From NCBI RefSeq assembly GCF_013388255.1, contig NZ_CP058215.1, positions 682,001-746,000 of the forward strand: 64,000 nucleotides of DNA, given 5' to 3'. This document shows, one piece after another, positions 45,429-55,097 of the stretch (the stretch's first letter is position 1; each line of letters begins with the position of its first letter). The notes below the pieces were generated by a model that saw only the letters and a program-made list of their open reading frames with translations, had not been told where the DNA came from and made no database searches. A program made the position numbers and the translations under genes. The stretch is from Methanolobus zinderi (GTDB lineage: Archaea > Halobacteriota > Methanosarcinia > Methanosarcinales > Methanosarcinaceae).

Positions 45429-45806
45429 TTAAACTTCATCTGTGATCCTTTCAAGCCTGTTCTTCTGGCGCAGGCATATGATGGGAATATTTTTGTCTTC
45501 AAGTCTTTTTTTCAGGCCTATGTCGTTGGTAAGTACGGCTGCATCACAGTTTCCTGCAAGGTCTACTATGACATCGTCGGCATGTCCTGATGTCTCGACG
45601 ACCTCACATCTGCGGGCAAGTGAATACGCGACCTTTGCAGCGGTTTTATCCTTCCCTCTCAGTCCCTTTTGAAGCGATTCCAGTTCCCTTATCACAGAAA
45701 GCGGCACAATGAACCTGTTATATCCAAGTCTTCTGAGCTCATCAAAAATATCGACATTGAACTGTACAGGTATCATCAGGCCGTTTGTATCTATAATTAC
45801 TTTCAA
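45429..45806 (-). CDS. PIN-domain protein of the Fcf1/Utp24-like group
   Basis: 125 residues from a TTG at 45806 that overlaps the aIF2 gamma stop codon (TTGA). Longer starts in the frame run through aIF2 gamma and are unlikely. PIN-domain features are [11 protein letters not shown] (first Asp), SVIRELESL (Glu), [26 protein letters not shown] (the TNDxxL motif). In archaea this PIN protein beside aif2g resembles the nuclease family that trims rRNA precursors. The nuclease role is by family. Confidence 0.85.
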   Translation of the reverse strand: MKVIIDTNGLMIPVQFNVDIFDELRRLGYNRFIVPLSVIRELESLQKGLRGKDKTAAKVAYSLARRCEVVETSGHADDVIVDLAGNCDAAVLTNDIGLKKRLEDKNIPIICLRQKNRLERITDEV

Positions 45807-47029
45807 TCCTGGATTACTCCTACACCGATAAGGCGCCACCTGGATCCTACACGTCTGCTGATGGCCACTGTCCCTCCGATGTCTGCGCACACCGGTCTTT
45901 TGAGCTTGACCTCTGCAACATCCTTTCTGGCGCTGGTAACTACTCCCACAGTGGTAGCAGTACCGACATTTAACATCAGTGGTTCACTTGTCTTTATGGG
46001 GTCGATCTCTTCCTCGTCGCTTACTCCTACAACTCTCTGGAGAAGGTGTAACTCAAGTGTGAAATCATCATGAGTAGGTGGAAGTGTTCCGGGCAGACCT
46101 GCAACCTGTCCAGTGAGGGTGTCACTCTTTGTCAGTGAAGGGTCAAGGGTTGTTCCCACTGCAAGCAGACCTCCGGGGGTTGCTTCTTCCACAGGCTCTT
46201 TTCCGGCTACGATCCTGGTAACCGTGGTCTTTATGGGTTCCCATCTGGTAGTGCCTTCACTTTCGATCTTGATACCGGGACATATCTCCAGCTCATCACC
46301 TGCACTCAGTGAGCCTTCTGTGAGAGTACCGCCGATAACTCCGCCTGTTATGTCCTTGATAGGAGTTCCGGGTTTGTTGATATCAAATGATCTTGCGATA
46401 AGCAGGTGCGCGTCTTTATCCATTTTATGTACAGGCGTGGGTATGATCTCTTCCATTGCCTGTATCAGGAAATCAACATTTGTGTTCTGCTGTGCGGAAA
46501 CCGGTATGATAGGCGCGTTCTCGGCGACGGTTCCCTTGACAAAGTCCTTGATCTGGTGATAGTGCTCGATGAGCTGTTCCCTGGACACCAGGTCTATCTT
46601 ATTCTGCACGATTATGAGGTTCTTGATCCCTATAATATTCAGGGCCATCAGGTGTTCCTTGGTCTGTGGCTGCGGACATTCCTCATTCGCAGCAATTACA
46701 AGGATTGCTCCGTCCATGATGGCAGCGCCTGAGAGCATGGTCGCCATAAGTGTTTCGTGCCCGGGCGCATCTACAAAGGATACTGTCCTGAGTTCTTCGG
46801 ATGGCTCGTCGCATCCTTCACATTTTTTAGAAACGGTGTAACATTCCGGTTCCGGGCAGTTGGGGCACTTCCTGAATGTTGCATCCGCATATCCGAGGCG
46901 GATTGATATACCACGCTTCATCTCTTCGCTATGTGTGTCTGTCCAGACACCTGACAGTGCGCTGACAAGTGTGGTTTTTCCATGGTCGACATGGCCTACC
47001 ATGCCGATATTAACGCTAGGTTGACTCAA
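45803..47029 (-). CDS. aif2g: Translation initiation factor aIF2 subunit gamma
   Basis: 408 residues. GTPase motifs are GHVDHGKTT (G1), VDAPGHE (G3) and NKIDLV (G4). The zinc knuckle CPNCPE...CEGCDE sits at about residues 55-75. Domains II and III follow. It is the GTP- and initiator-tRNA-binding subunit of aIF2. It is the first gene of the long minus-strand operon that runs through the PIN protein, Rpo7, Spt4, the dephospho-CoA kinase, S24e and S27ae. Confidence 0.97.
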   Translation of the reverse strand: MSQPSVNIGMVGHVDHGKTTLVSALSGVWTDTHSEEMKRGISIRLGYADATFRKCPNCPEPECYTVSKKCEGCDEPSEELRTVSFVDAPGHETLMATMLSGAAIMDGAILVIAANEECPQPQTKEHLMALNIIGIKNLIIVQNKIDLVSREQLIEHYHQIKDFVKGTVAENAPIIPVSAQQNTNVDFLIQAMEEIIPTPVHKMDKDAHLLIARSFDINKPGTPIKDITGGVIGGTLTEGSLSAGDELEICPGIKIESEGTTRWEPIKTTVTRIVAGKEPVEEATPGGLLAVGTTLDPSLTKSDTLTGQVAGLPGTLPPTHDDFTLELHLLQRVVGVSDEEEIDPIKTSEPLMLNVGTATTVGVVTSARKDVAEVKLKRPVCADIGGTVAISRRVGSRWRLIGVGVIQD

Positions 47030-47130
47030 TTTTTAATTTCCCTCCGGGTTGAGCAATAATTCGAATGTACAAAATGTATGAAAGATCTTATTGATTGCAA
47101 TTTAGATTTGTGCTATCATTCAATTAATCA

Positions 47131-47140
47131 TATTTAAATG
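47131..47140 (-). promoter_or_regulatory. TATA-like element upstream of aif2g
   Basis: ATTTAAATAT on the minus strand lies about 100 nt before the start codon at 47029, implying a leader of roughly 70-80 nt. It is the best TATA match in this 274-nt gap. Confidence 0.4.
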
Positions 47141-47303
47141 ATTTCAACCGCTCAATCAATAATCAAATTTATTCACCATACTCTGAATCGAGACATTATT
47201 CATTTTATATAGTAAATATTTTGCTCCTGCAGGATATTTATCTCTACCGGAACAGTTGAGCAAGCTACGGCAGATCAATGCTGTACAAACCGATGCAGTA
47301 TCC

Positions 47304-48059
47304 TCAGACAGCCGATTCCAGTGCGTCCCTGAGTATCTCATCCCTCTGGAAGATATTCTCTATCTTTATACCTGCTGGTGTTATCCTGAAACTCACGGGT
47401 TCCAGAGAAATGTTGGTACACCTCATTTTCGGTATATATAGCTGCCTTATGCCCTTTCCTGTTCTCTCATCCCTGTTGGTATAGAGCATAAGGCTGCCAA
47501 AGGCAATGTGTTCTGCGATACTGTGTTTTATACCTGATTCTTCCTGCCCTATGAGAAAAAGGCTGGTACATCTTTTTGTTGAAAGCAGGTCATTGATGGT
47601 AAAGAACTTATCAGCAAATTCCTCTACATTATGATAGAGAGACAGCATGTCAAGGTTATCAATGACAACGACCTCAATATCATCGGGTATTTCCTGTACG
47701 TTCTCAACGCAGTCCTTCTCTACAAAACCGATTCCGCTTCCCAGCCTGGAGGCGTTCTGTATCTTGTTGGTGCGTACCTCGAAGGATTTTGTTATCAGAA
47801 GTGTTCCGTTCTCCAGGCAGCGCCTGAAATCAAAACCTATGTTCTCTGCCTGTTCCAGAAAGCTTTCGACATTTACGTGTGTGAGCATCAGCATGCATTT
47901 TTTCCCGTCCTTGCATGATTGATGCAGAAAATGAGTTGCAAGTATGGTCTTCCCGGCACCTGGGGGTCCGCTTACAAGCATGCCATGTCCTTTCGGATAT
48001 CCGCCTTCAAGCAGGCTATCAAGTTCTGATATTCCGGTCGCTACTCTCTGGACATTCAT
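47304..48059 (-). CDS. KaiC-like RecA-superfamily ATPase
   Basis: 251 residues with one RecA/KaiC domain: Walker A GPPGAGKTIL at about 31-40, and VVVIDNLDML as Walker B. Single-domain KaiC-like proteins of this kind are abundant in archaea and are linked to signalling and archaellum regulation rather than clocks. The neighbouring genes do not indicate a partner. It is a monocistronic minus-strand gene with flanking AT-rich gaps. Confidence 0.88.
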   Translation of the reverse strand: MNVQRVATGISELDSLLEGGYPKGHGMLVSGPPGAGKTILATHFLHQSCKDGKKCMLMLTHVNVESFLEQAENIGFDFRRCLENGTLLITKSFEVRTNKIQNASRLGSGIGFVEKDCVENVQEIPDDIEVVVIDNLDMLSLYHNVEEFADKFFTINDLLSTKRCTSLFLIGQEESGIKHSIAEHIAFGSLMLYTNRDERTGKGIRQLYIPKMRCTNISLEPVSFRITPAGIKIENIFQRDEILRDALESAV

Positions 48060-48205
48060 ACAGAGATTATAATATATGTAATTATATAAAAACTATTGTA
48101 TTTACTTTTCTCTGTTTTGTAAGAAAACTAAAAAAATATGTCCGGGAGCACCAAATTAGTTTAGCGATTCCCGGGTTACACGTCAAATGTTCTATATTTT
48201 GATAT

Positions 48206-49363
48206 TTATGTTATGATCCTGTCAAGCTGATCGGTCTCGATGGCCCTGCGAACCTCATAAGCCAGACGTCTTCCTGTGCTCATGGGCTTGCGCCAGAGAG
48301 TGTTACCATACGGGTGACCGACTGACATGTGTACGTTTGTTCCGCCGCCGACCCTTGGTGCTACATCATATATGTAGTAGTTCAGATCTTTATCGACACA
48401 TGTCTGCAGGCAGAAGGGACCGATGATTCCGGGATCATAATACTTCTTTGCGGCTTCCACATACTTTTCACAAAGCCTGAATGCCTCTTCAAGCAGGGAT
48501 TCCCTGAGGGTTGCGGAATTGTGACCACATACGGTATATTCCGGAGTGAGCTGATGCTCTGCAAGGTTCATCTGCTGTGGTGCAGGCAGTCTTACGTGAC
48601 CGTCCAGGCTTGTCTCGAACCTCCAGTCTACGCCAAGTAACTCCAGTTTGTTCATCTCGGACTCTATGGGTGAGTAGAACATATCCAGGTTGAATACAGG
48701 ACCAATGATGTATCTCTCGATCCTTGCTTCTTTCAGTGCTTCTTCAGTGATAACTCCCTGTTTCAGAAGAGACTGTGACTTTTCCTGATACTCCTCGTAC
48801 GTGCCTGCAGTAAAGAAACCCCTTTCCAGCTTCTTGACAGCGTGCGGCAGCTTGACCATCACAAGCTCGTCGATATCCTGTGGGTCCTCTATCCTTTCAG
48901 GGAACGGGAGGCCTGCCTTCTCAAGCAGCCAGTAGTAGTCCTTTTCCAGACCTCTCTCCTCACTTCTGAGCATGTTCCTGCTGCCGACCAGTGGTACTTT
49001 GAACTTGTTCTCCACATCGTCAATACCACAATATGAAGTAAATGACCTGTTGGGGATGAAAAGCACATTGTCATCGACCAATCTCTGCTGGTTCTCAGGC
49101 CTTATGACCTCGTTGAACTTTTTCAGACACACGGATTCATCCACTATGCCCCTGGTGATCTGACCGCTTGCATCTCTCTGGGATTTGAAGTAGTCAGTAT
49201 AAGTTTTCTCACGCCCTTCCTGGCAAACAGCCAGTGTCCTGAAATCCTCTTCAACAGCACCATCAAAGATATCCAGTGCCGAGTGTGAGGCCACGGCACC
49301 TATCTTTAATTTATCAGTATCATAATCTTCGATAATCTCTATGATCTCTTTTCTGTCAATCAT
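48206..49363 (-). CDS. purP: Formate-dependent AICAR formyltransferase PurP
   Basis: 385 residues of the archaeal PurP family (ATP-grasp fold). PurP formylates AICAR to FAICAR using formate and ATP in purine biosynthesis, replacing the folate enzyme PurH. Visible blocks are KIGAVASHSALDIFDGA at the N-terminus, GIDDVENKFKVPLVGSRNMLR, VMVKLPHA, CLQTCVDKDLNYYIYDVAPRVGGGTN and the C-terminal GRRLAYEVRRAI. The length is normal. Confidence 0.95.
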   Translation of the reverse strand: MIDRKEIIEIIEDYDTDKLKIGAVASHSALDIFDGAVEEDFRTLAVCQEGREKTYTDYFKSQRDASGQITRGIVDESVCLKKFNEVIRPENQQRLVDDNVLFIPNRSFTSYCGIDDVENKFKVPLVGSRNMLRSEERGLEKDYYWLLEKAGLPFPERIEDPQDIDELVMVKLPHAVKKLERGFFTAGTYEEYQEKSQSLLKQGVITEEALKEARIERYIIGPVFNLDMFYSPIESEMNKLELLGVDWRFETSLDGHVRLPAPQQMNLAEHQLTPEYTVCGHNSATLRESLLEEAFRLCEKYVEAAKKYYDPGIIGPFCLQTCVDKDLNYYIYDVAPRVGGGTNVHMSVGHPYGNTLWRKPMSTGRRLAYEVRRAIETDQLDRIIT

Positions 49364-49445
49364 CTTATGACCTCGATTTTGTCCGAAAGATGTAAATTGT
49401 GGTTAATAAACCTGTTCACACTTTCAACAGGCCTGCTTCATTGTT

Positions 49446-50051
49446 TCATGTTCCTGAAACAAGGAAAATAACCAGTGGTGTTATAAATGTCTCGATAACT
49501 GAGGCAATGAATATCAGTGGCAGAAGTACATAAAAGAACAACTTGATTCCTTTTATAAGCTCACCCTTAAGGTCGGATGGCCTGCCAAGAATTGTCCTGA
49601 AGGCTTCATGGCCAAGCCTTATTCCGATTGCCGATGAAATTATCAGCATGGGCAGTTCAATAATACCATGAGGTGTCAGGCCTGCGATAATGAACAGAAG
49701 GCCGTTCTCAACTATTTGAATATGGGCAAAGACACCAAGGACAAAACCGTTGATCAACAGGAATGCCAGTGGTGCTATACCAAGCAAAGGTCCCAGAAGT
49801 ATTGAAAACAACATCTTGGAAGCGTTATTTATGAAGATCAGAAGCATGATCTCAATGGCTGAAAGATTCTGAAGCATTTCCGCAAGCTCTTCAAGGCCTG
49901 AGAGTGAATCTGCGGAAGATTCCGGACTGAGGCCGTATCCTATGTAACCTGCAGCAATCGAGAAAACAAAAAGCAGTGTACTTATCAGTATATAAGGTTT
50001 AAGCTCTGCAATATAGCTTCCAAAAGTAGTTCTGATCTCTTCATTGAACAT
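49446..50051 (-). CDS. SpoIIM-family membrane protein
   Basis: 201 residues with about five membrane segments (about 18-38, 72-92, 95-115, 118-142 and 170-196). The loop GLTPHGIIELPMLIISSAIGIRLG is the hallmark of the stage II sporulation protein M (DUF95) family. The family occurs in archaea outside sporulation and its role there is unknown. It follows the DUF63 gene by about 20 nt, so both form a small operon. Confidence 0.88.
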   Translation of the reverse strand: MFNEEIRTTFGSYIAELKPYILISTLLFVFSIAAGYIGYGLSPESSADSLSGLEELAEMLQNLSAIEIMLLIFINNASKMLFSILLGPLLGIAPLAFLLINGFVLGVFAHIQIVENGLLFIIAGLTPHGIIELPMLIISSAIGIRLGHEAFRTILGRPSDLKGELIKGIKLFFYVLLPLIFIASVIETFITPLVIFLVSGT

Positions 50052-50072
50052 TATTTAAACACTCCCCATAAA

Positions 50073-50924
50073 TTAGATTCCCAGGGTCATTCTGATGGTA
50101 TTCCTGCATGCAGGCGCGAGTCCGAGAACTATTATAACAAGTTTCAGGAATTCTTTGAGGGTCTTTGACTCGTCATCATCGTCGAACTGGGTATCCAGTA
50201 TATATATCACTGGTATGAAGATTGAAAGTTTTAACGGATACATTACCAGTGCCGTACCAGTGAGGTCAATGAGATAGGCCGGTACCACATGTTTCTCATA
50301 GTATCCAAGCAGGTCCACTCCCACTATTGTGGAGGATGCATCAAGCAGGTGGACAAACAGTATCGAAAGGTTAAGCTTGTCCTTAAGCATTGAGGAGCCT
50401 GCCCTGTCAAACACGAGGTATGTAAGATAGAGGATCAGGCCGGCAGCGCCGATAACAAAGAACGGCACCCAGGGAAGCACAACATTTTCAATATACAGCA
50501 GGGCAGCGATGTTGACAGCAAACCAGGCGGTTCCAAAAAAGGCGAAAACACGATGGAAGTCTCTTTTGCTGTCGAAATTGCTTATCAATCTTGAAATGAA
50601 AAGCAGTATCACAGTAATGAAAGCTACAAGGAAATAGATATTGGGGGTTATGAGCAGATAACTAAGGGGTGGATCGATGGCACCCGTATCTTCTATCACC
50701 CTGAAGGACGCACCTGCCAGTATATAGGGTATCAGGGAACCTATCAGTCTGTCATTGATACTGACATCATATCTTTTGAGAAGTTTTACCATTCCGAATA
50801 CACAGATTCCCAGAATGATGGCCCATGTTATGGTATTTACAATATTGTAACCGCTATCCTGTAAGATGGGTTCAATATAGTACCTGTTAATGAGCTGATT
50901 TATATCTTGTATGAGTGAAATCAT
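50073..50924 (-). CDS. DUF63 integral membrane protein
   Basis: 283 residues with about eight hydrophobic segments. The sequence DASSTIVGVDLLGYYEKHVVPAYLID and the start NQLINRYYIEPI are typical of the archaeal DUF63 family. No biochemical function is known. It pairs with the SpoIIM gene and is divergent from egsA. Confidence 0.88.
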   Translation of the reverse strand: MISLIQDINQLINRYYIEPILQDSGYNIVNTITWAIILGICVFGMVKLLKRYDVSINDRLIGSLIPYILAGASFRVIEDTGAIDPPLSYLLITPNIYFLVAFITVILLFISRLISNFDSKRDFHRVFAFFGTAWFAVNIAALLYIENVVLPWVPFFVIGAAGLILYLTYLVFDRAGSSMLKDKLNLSILFVHLLDASSTIVGVDLLGYYEKHVVPAYLIDLTGTALVMYPLKLSIFIPVIYILDTQFDDDDESKTLKEFLKLVIIVLGLAPACRNTIRMTLGI

Positions 50925-51096
50925 TTTAGATCACAAGTAACTACTATAGGAATATCCTAATACAACCAACATTTAAGAGTTTATGGTAGAAGGTAATTCT
51001 GACAACAGGTATTATTTTATAAGGGCAGACCTTCTATATTGCTATCATATTACAAAGTATATCCAAAGTGAATCAGCAGGTATAGAATTGATCCCG

Positions 51097-52155
51097 ATGC
51101 AAGATGGAATGAAGAAATGGATGCAGCTACCACGAGATATTCTGGTAGGCCATGGTGTCATAAATAATATCAGTGATGTCTGCAGAGACCTGAAGCTCGG
51201 AAAGGACCCTTTGATCGTTACGGGTACTACCACTAAGAAAATAGCAGGTGATGTTGTCTGTGATCTTCTGGAAGATTGCGGCTACAATGCACATGTAGTC
51301 AGTTCCACCGATGCATCCATGTCCGAGGTTGAAAGGGTTAAAAAAGAAGCAACCGAACACAAATCTTCCTATCTCATTGGAGTCGGCAGCGGTAAATCCA
51401 TAGATGTTGCAAAATATGCAGCTACACAGGCGGATGTTCCGTTCCTGAGTGTCCCAACTGCAGCTTCACACGACGGCATTGTGTCTTCAAGAGCATCGAT
51501 CCGTACCGAGGGTAAGGCCACTTCTGTGGAAGCGAATGCACCCATGGCTGTTATTGCCGATACCGAGATCATATCAAAGGCTCCCTTCCGGCTACTTGCG
51601 GCGGGATGTGGTGATATCATATCCAACTATACTGCTGTGAAGGACTGGGAACTTGCACACCGGCTGACCAATGAATCTTTCAGCGAGTATGCTGCTGCCC
51701 TGTCCCTTATGACCGCGAGGATACTTATCGACTCGGCGGATTCGATTAAGCCAGATCTTGAAAGCTCTGTCCGGATGGTTGTCAAAGCCCTTGTTTCAAG
51801 TGGTGTTGCCATGAGCATTGCAGGATCTTCAAGACCTGCGTCCGGCTCGGAACATATGTTCAGCCATGCTCTTGATATGGTTGCCCCGGAACATGCCCTG
51901 CACGGAGAGCAGTGCGGACTGGGAACAATTATGATGATGTATCTTCATGGTGGTGACTGGCGCAGCATTAAGGAATCTCTTGAAACCATAGGGGCGCCCA
52001 CAACTGCTGAAGAACTTGGTATTGAAGATAAGTATATATTAGAGGCGCTTCTTGTTGCACATACGATCCGACCTGAAAGATACACTATACTTGGAACAGG
52101 CCTGACGCCTGCTGCCGCTGAAAAAGTTGCACGCATAACGAAAGTAATCTCATAA
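51097..52155 (+). CDS. egsA: sn-Glycerol-1-phosphate dehydrogenase
   Basis: 352 residues from ATG 51097; the frame is open from 50983, but those codons lack family similarity. It reduces dihydroxyacetone phosphate to sn-glycerol-1-phosphate, the backbone of archaeal lipids. Family blocks are [32 protein letters not shown] (NAD(P)-binding), [17 protein letters not shown], and the zinc ligands in [12 protein letters not shown] and HGEQCGLG. It is divergent from DUF63 and followed by UPF0179 21 nt later. Confidence 0.93.
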   Translation: MQDGMKKWMQLPRDILVGHGVINNISDVCRDLKLGKDPLIVTGTTTKKIAGDVVCDLLEDCGYNAHVVSSTDASMSEVERVKKEATEHKSSYLIGVGSGKSIDVAKYAATQADVPFLSVPTAASHDGIVSSRASIRTEGKATSVEANAPMAVIADTEIISKAPFRLLAAGCGDIISNYTAVKDWELAHRLTNESFSEYAAALSLMTARILIDSADSIKPDLESSVRMVVKALVSSGVAMSIAGSSRPASGSEHMFSHALDMVAPEHALHGEQCGLGTIMMMYLHGGDWRSIKESLETIGAPTTAEELGIEDKYILEALLVAHTIRPERYTILGTGLTPAAAEKVARITKVIS

Positions 52156-52176
52156 TTAATTATTCAAGGTGACCCA

Positions 52177-52626
52177 ATGACAGATACAGATACTATTATC
52201 ACTCTTGTTGGCTCAAGACTTGCAAAAGAAGGGGAGGAGTTCGTATTCCTCGGCGAGTCACGCGAATGCCAGAAATGTAAATTGAAAAGAACATGTCTGA
52301 GCCTGGATACCGGACGCAAGTACCGTGTTGTGAAGATCAGGAGTGATACGGTTCACGAATGTTTCATCCATGAAAACGGAGTACTTGCAGTTGAGGTAGT
52401 TAGCTCCCCAATCGTAGCTGCCATTGATTCCAATAAAGCGATCGCCGGTGCAAAAATAAGTTATGAACCACCGAAATGCACTGATTTCGATGACAGTCTT
52501 TATGATCTGATATACCCTGAGGGTATCAAAAAGGGAGACAAGTGTGTCGTAAGCAATGTAATAGAAAACATTGACGAAAAACTCCTGTCGGGATGTTCCC
52601 TGAAAAAGGTGGAACTTAAGTTATAA
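52177..52626 (+). CDS. UPF0179 family protein
   Basis: 149 residues of the archaeal UPF0179 family. The Cys-rich segment ECQKCKLKRTCLSLDTGRKY around residues 29-48, plus further Cys in HECFIHE, PPKCTDFDD and CSLKKVEL, suggest a bound metal or iron-sulfur cluster; that is an inference. It begins 21 nt after egsA and is likely cotranscribed. Confidence 0.9.
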   Translation: MTDTDTIITLVGSRLAKEGEEFVFLGESRECQKCKLKRTCLSLDTGRKYRVVKIRSDTVHECFIHENGVLAVEVVSSPIVAAIDSNKAIAGAKISYEPPKCTDFDDSLYDLIYPEGIKKGDKCVVSNVIENIDEKLLSGCSLKKVELKL

Positions 52627-52737
52627 CTGAATATCTAATATTGAGATTTGTCTCGAATATGTTTTATATAACGACATAAATCGTATTAATATAGCAAACT
52701 TTACGATTAATAATTTAAAAAAAATAGAGGTAAGGAA

Positions 52738-53364
52738 ATGTCTGGTACTGAAGATGATTTTCTTCATCATGATTTTTATACGGAAGAACGCTGGAAGAAC
52801 TGGTTGAACAAGGTCAGGGAAAGCGATTTCAAGTTTGAGGAGTCCGAGGAGCCACAGGGGAAAGAAGGAGCGATCTTTGTCAATATGGAAGACGACATCA
52901 TCCTTGCCTGTCTTAAGATCATTGCAAAATACGATCGCGGTCAGATATCTGCCGAATCCGCAATGCAGATGTTGTCTCGCATCAGGGATATAGCGCTTAC
53001 AGAAGTCGATCCCATATCCGAGGATGCGGACCTTATGATCGATTCCCTTCAGACATCCCTGATAGGCAGCTTCGCAGCATGTGAATGCTACCTGAGCGGG
53101 GACTACGATGAAAAGGATAATGTTGATGATCTGGTAAAGGTTGCCCTTGAAGCCGAGTCATCGGATGATATAGAGATTGCCCTTGCCACTGTCGCAGAGA
53201 TCGGGGCATTGATCCTGAAAGGCAACGAGCTGTCCGACAAGACCATGGAGGAAGTTCCGTTCGGACTTGTGGCGGAATGGCTTGATGGTATAGACTCAAT
53301 ATCTGCTGCAATGGTAGGTGCTGACAGCTACAAGGAAGATGAAGAGGACGACGAGTTCTGCTGA
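52738..53364 (+). CDS. DUF2150 family protein
   Basis: 208 residues, highly acidic and predicted mostly helical (YTEERWKNWLNKV, DDIILACLKIIAKYDRGQIS). It matches the DUF2150 family found in methanogens and halophiles, with no known function. The C-terminus is a run of Asp and Glu. A promoter-like TTTATATAACG near 52660-52670 precedes it. Confidence 0.82.
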   Translation: MSGTEDDFLHHDFYTEERWKNWLNKVRESDFKFEESEEPQGKEGAIFVNMEDDIILACLKIIAKYDRGQISAESAMQMLSRIRDIALTEVDPISEDADLMIDSLQTSLIGSFAACECYLSGDYDEKDNVDDLVKVALEAESSDDIEIALATVAEIGALILKGNELSDKTMEEVPFGLVAEWLDGIDSISAAMVGADSYKEDEEDDEFC

Positions 53365-53500
53365 TACTCGCCTCCTTATTCTTTGTTTAGTTTAGATCTT
53401 TGTATACTTTTTACCTTTTCACCTTTTTTCTATCTTCGTATATGCCGATACCACAGGATAGCGTTAAATAGACATGTAACATCCTCTGGCCTGAGTTTTC

Positions 53501-54877
53501 ATGTTCTCTCCGAAAAGCAATGTTGCAGTTCTCGACCTGACACATGCGGGTATGATAATTACCCGTAAACTCAGTGAGCTTGGCCTGAATGTCACCGCGA
53601 TTGATGTCTATGATACTGTAGATGATAATACTCTCCATGGTCTGGAAAGTGACTACGGTATCAGGGTATCAAAAAAAGCTGTTCCCGTGGACAATCTGGA
53701 TCTGATCATAAGCCCGGTTCACCTGGATCCTTCATATGAGATGTTGAGGTCCGCAATGGAGGAAGGCACAGATATCATCAGTCATCACCGTGCGGTGGGA
53801 CTGATCCTGTCAAATGAGAGATCCCTTGATGGTGTCAGGGTCATTGAGGTCACAGGCTCGAAGGCCAAGACCAGTACCGCATCTCTGCTTGCTGAAATTC
53901 TGTCAAGGAATATGACTGTGGCCCTCCATACCTCCCGTGGGCTGGAGATATGGAAAAATGGTGAAGCTGAAAGGATATATTCGGGATTGAGTATAGCACC
54001 TGGCAGTGTGCTTCATGCTGTTGATATTCTCAAGTCTGAAGAAGTTCACATGGATTGCTGTATCTTCGAGATCTCCATCGGAGGTACAGGTAATGCTGAT
54101 ATCGGTATTATCACCACTCTGGAGCCGGACTATGGTATTGCCGCCTCCAGTTCCATGGCAAGCGATGCGAAGCTGAGTATGGTGGAATATACAAAAGAGA
54201 ACGGTGTTCTGTTTCTCAATGCACAGGACGCAAAAGCTGTGGAACTGGCCCGTAAACGTGGCATAAAATTCCTTACTTTCAGTGATTCGGATAGCTTTTC
54301 CGCTGATTCTCAGATGATCTTTGACGGGGAAAAAGTGACTCTATCCTTTGATAATTCACAGCTTACTGCTGTGGTGAATTCATTTTATAATGCCTCTTCA
54401 TATACGACCGCTTTTACAGTTGCGGGTACTGTTGCCCTGTACATGGGAGTGGCTGAAGACGTGGTTGCTGATGGAATATCCGGTTTTGCAGGTCTTGCGG
54501 GCCGCATGCAGGAAAAAAAACTTGAAGGCAGGATCCTCATAGACAACTCTAACTCAGGAATGGATATCCGCTCTGCAGAGAAATCCCTTGACTACGGACT
54601 TGCAAGGCCTGATAAGGATGCTTCCGGAAAGGTGTTAATGGTGCTTGGCGAAGAGGCTGCACAGGTGTGTGAGGGCCTTCCTCCTGGGGATGTAGCGGAT
54701 CTTGTCTCAAGGAGGATTGAGGACATTGATTCACTCATACTTGTCGGTGAGAGAATGAGATCTGTTCAGCATGATAAGATCACCCATCTGTCACATCTGG
54801 AAGAAGGGCTTGAACATGCTCTGGACCTGTCATCAAAAGGTGATCTGATCCTGTCATGTGTGAAATGTTTCCGTTGA
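53501..54877 (+). CDS. cfbE: Coenzyme F430 synthetase CfbE (Mur-ligase family)
   Basis: 458 residues of the Mur-ligase superfamily. The ATP-binding loop is IEVTGSKAKTSTASL, followed by HTSRGLEIWKNGE and CIFEISIGGTG, then the C-terminal domain with IDNSNSGMDI. CfbE converts 15,17(3)-seco-F430-17(3)-acid to F430 with ATP, the last step of coenzyme F430 synthesis. It is followed by cfbD, cfbC and cfbB on the same strand. A 220-nt gap with a possible operator separates it from cfbD. Confidence 0.93.
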   Translation: MFSPKSNVAVLDLTHAGMIITRKLSELGLNVTAIDVYDTVDDNTLHGLESDYGIRVSKKAVPVDNLDLIISPVHLDPSYEMLRSAMEEGTDIISHHRAVGLILSNERSLDGVRVIEVTGSKAKTSTASLLAEILSRNMTVALHTSRGLEIWKNGEAERIYSGLSIAPGSVLHAVDILKSEEVHMDCCIFEISIGGTGNADIGIITTLEPDYGIAASSSMASDAKLSMVEYTKENGVLFLNAQDAKAVELARKRGIKFLTFSDSDSFSADSQMIFDGEKVTLSFDNSQLTAVVNSFYNASSYTTAFTVAGTVALYMGVAEDVVADGISGFAGLAGRMQEKKLEGRILIDNSNSGMDIRSAEKSLDYGLARPDKDASGKVLMVLGEEAAQVCEGLPPGDVADLVSRRIEDIDSLILVGERMRSVQHDKITHLSHLEEGLEHALDLSSKGDLILSCVKCFR

Positions 54878-55048
54878 TAGTCGGATATCTGTCACTTAAA
54901 CTCTTTCAAAATATGGCTTTTTTTAGAATGAACGATGCTTTTATAAGATGAAGAAGTAGATTATGCAGAAAAATTGCAGCCTTTGCAGTATACAATTTCA
55001 TACTTATATTGACATAAATAGCAATAAAATATAAGTTCCAGAGACACT

Positions 55049-55066
55049 TTGACAATCACCTGTCAA
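55049..55066 (+). promoter_or_regulatory. Perfect inverted repeat upstream of cfbD (candidate operator)
   Basis: TTGACA-ATCACC-TGTCAA lies about 30 nt before the cfbD start and about 20 nt after the TATA-like AAAATATAAG at 55026-55035, so it overlaps the predicted transcription start. That is where archaeal repressors often bind. It does not match the GGAA-N6-TTCC site of NrpR. Confidence 0.4.
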
Positions 55067-55097
55067 TCATATAATACTTATCAAACACAGTTACGGA

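Noticed and set aside
47304-48059. Circadian clock KaiC
   Set aside because: Only one KaiC-like domain is present and there is no kaiA or kaiB; such ATPases are common in archaea without clocks.
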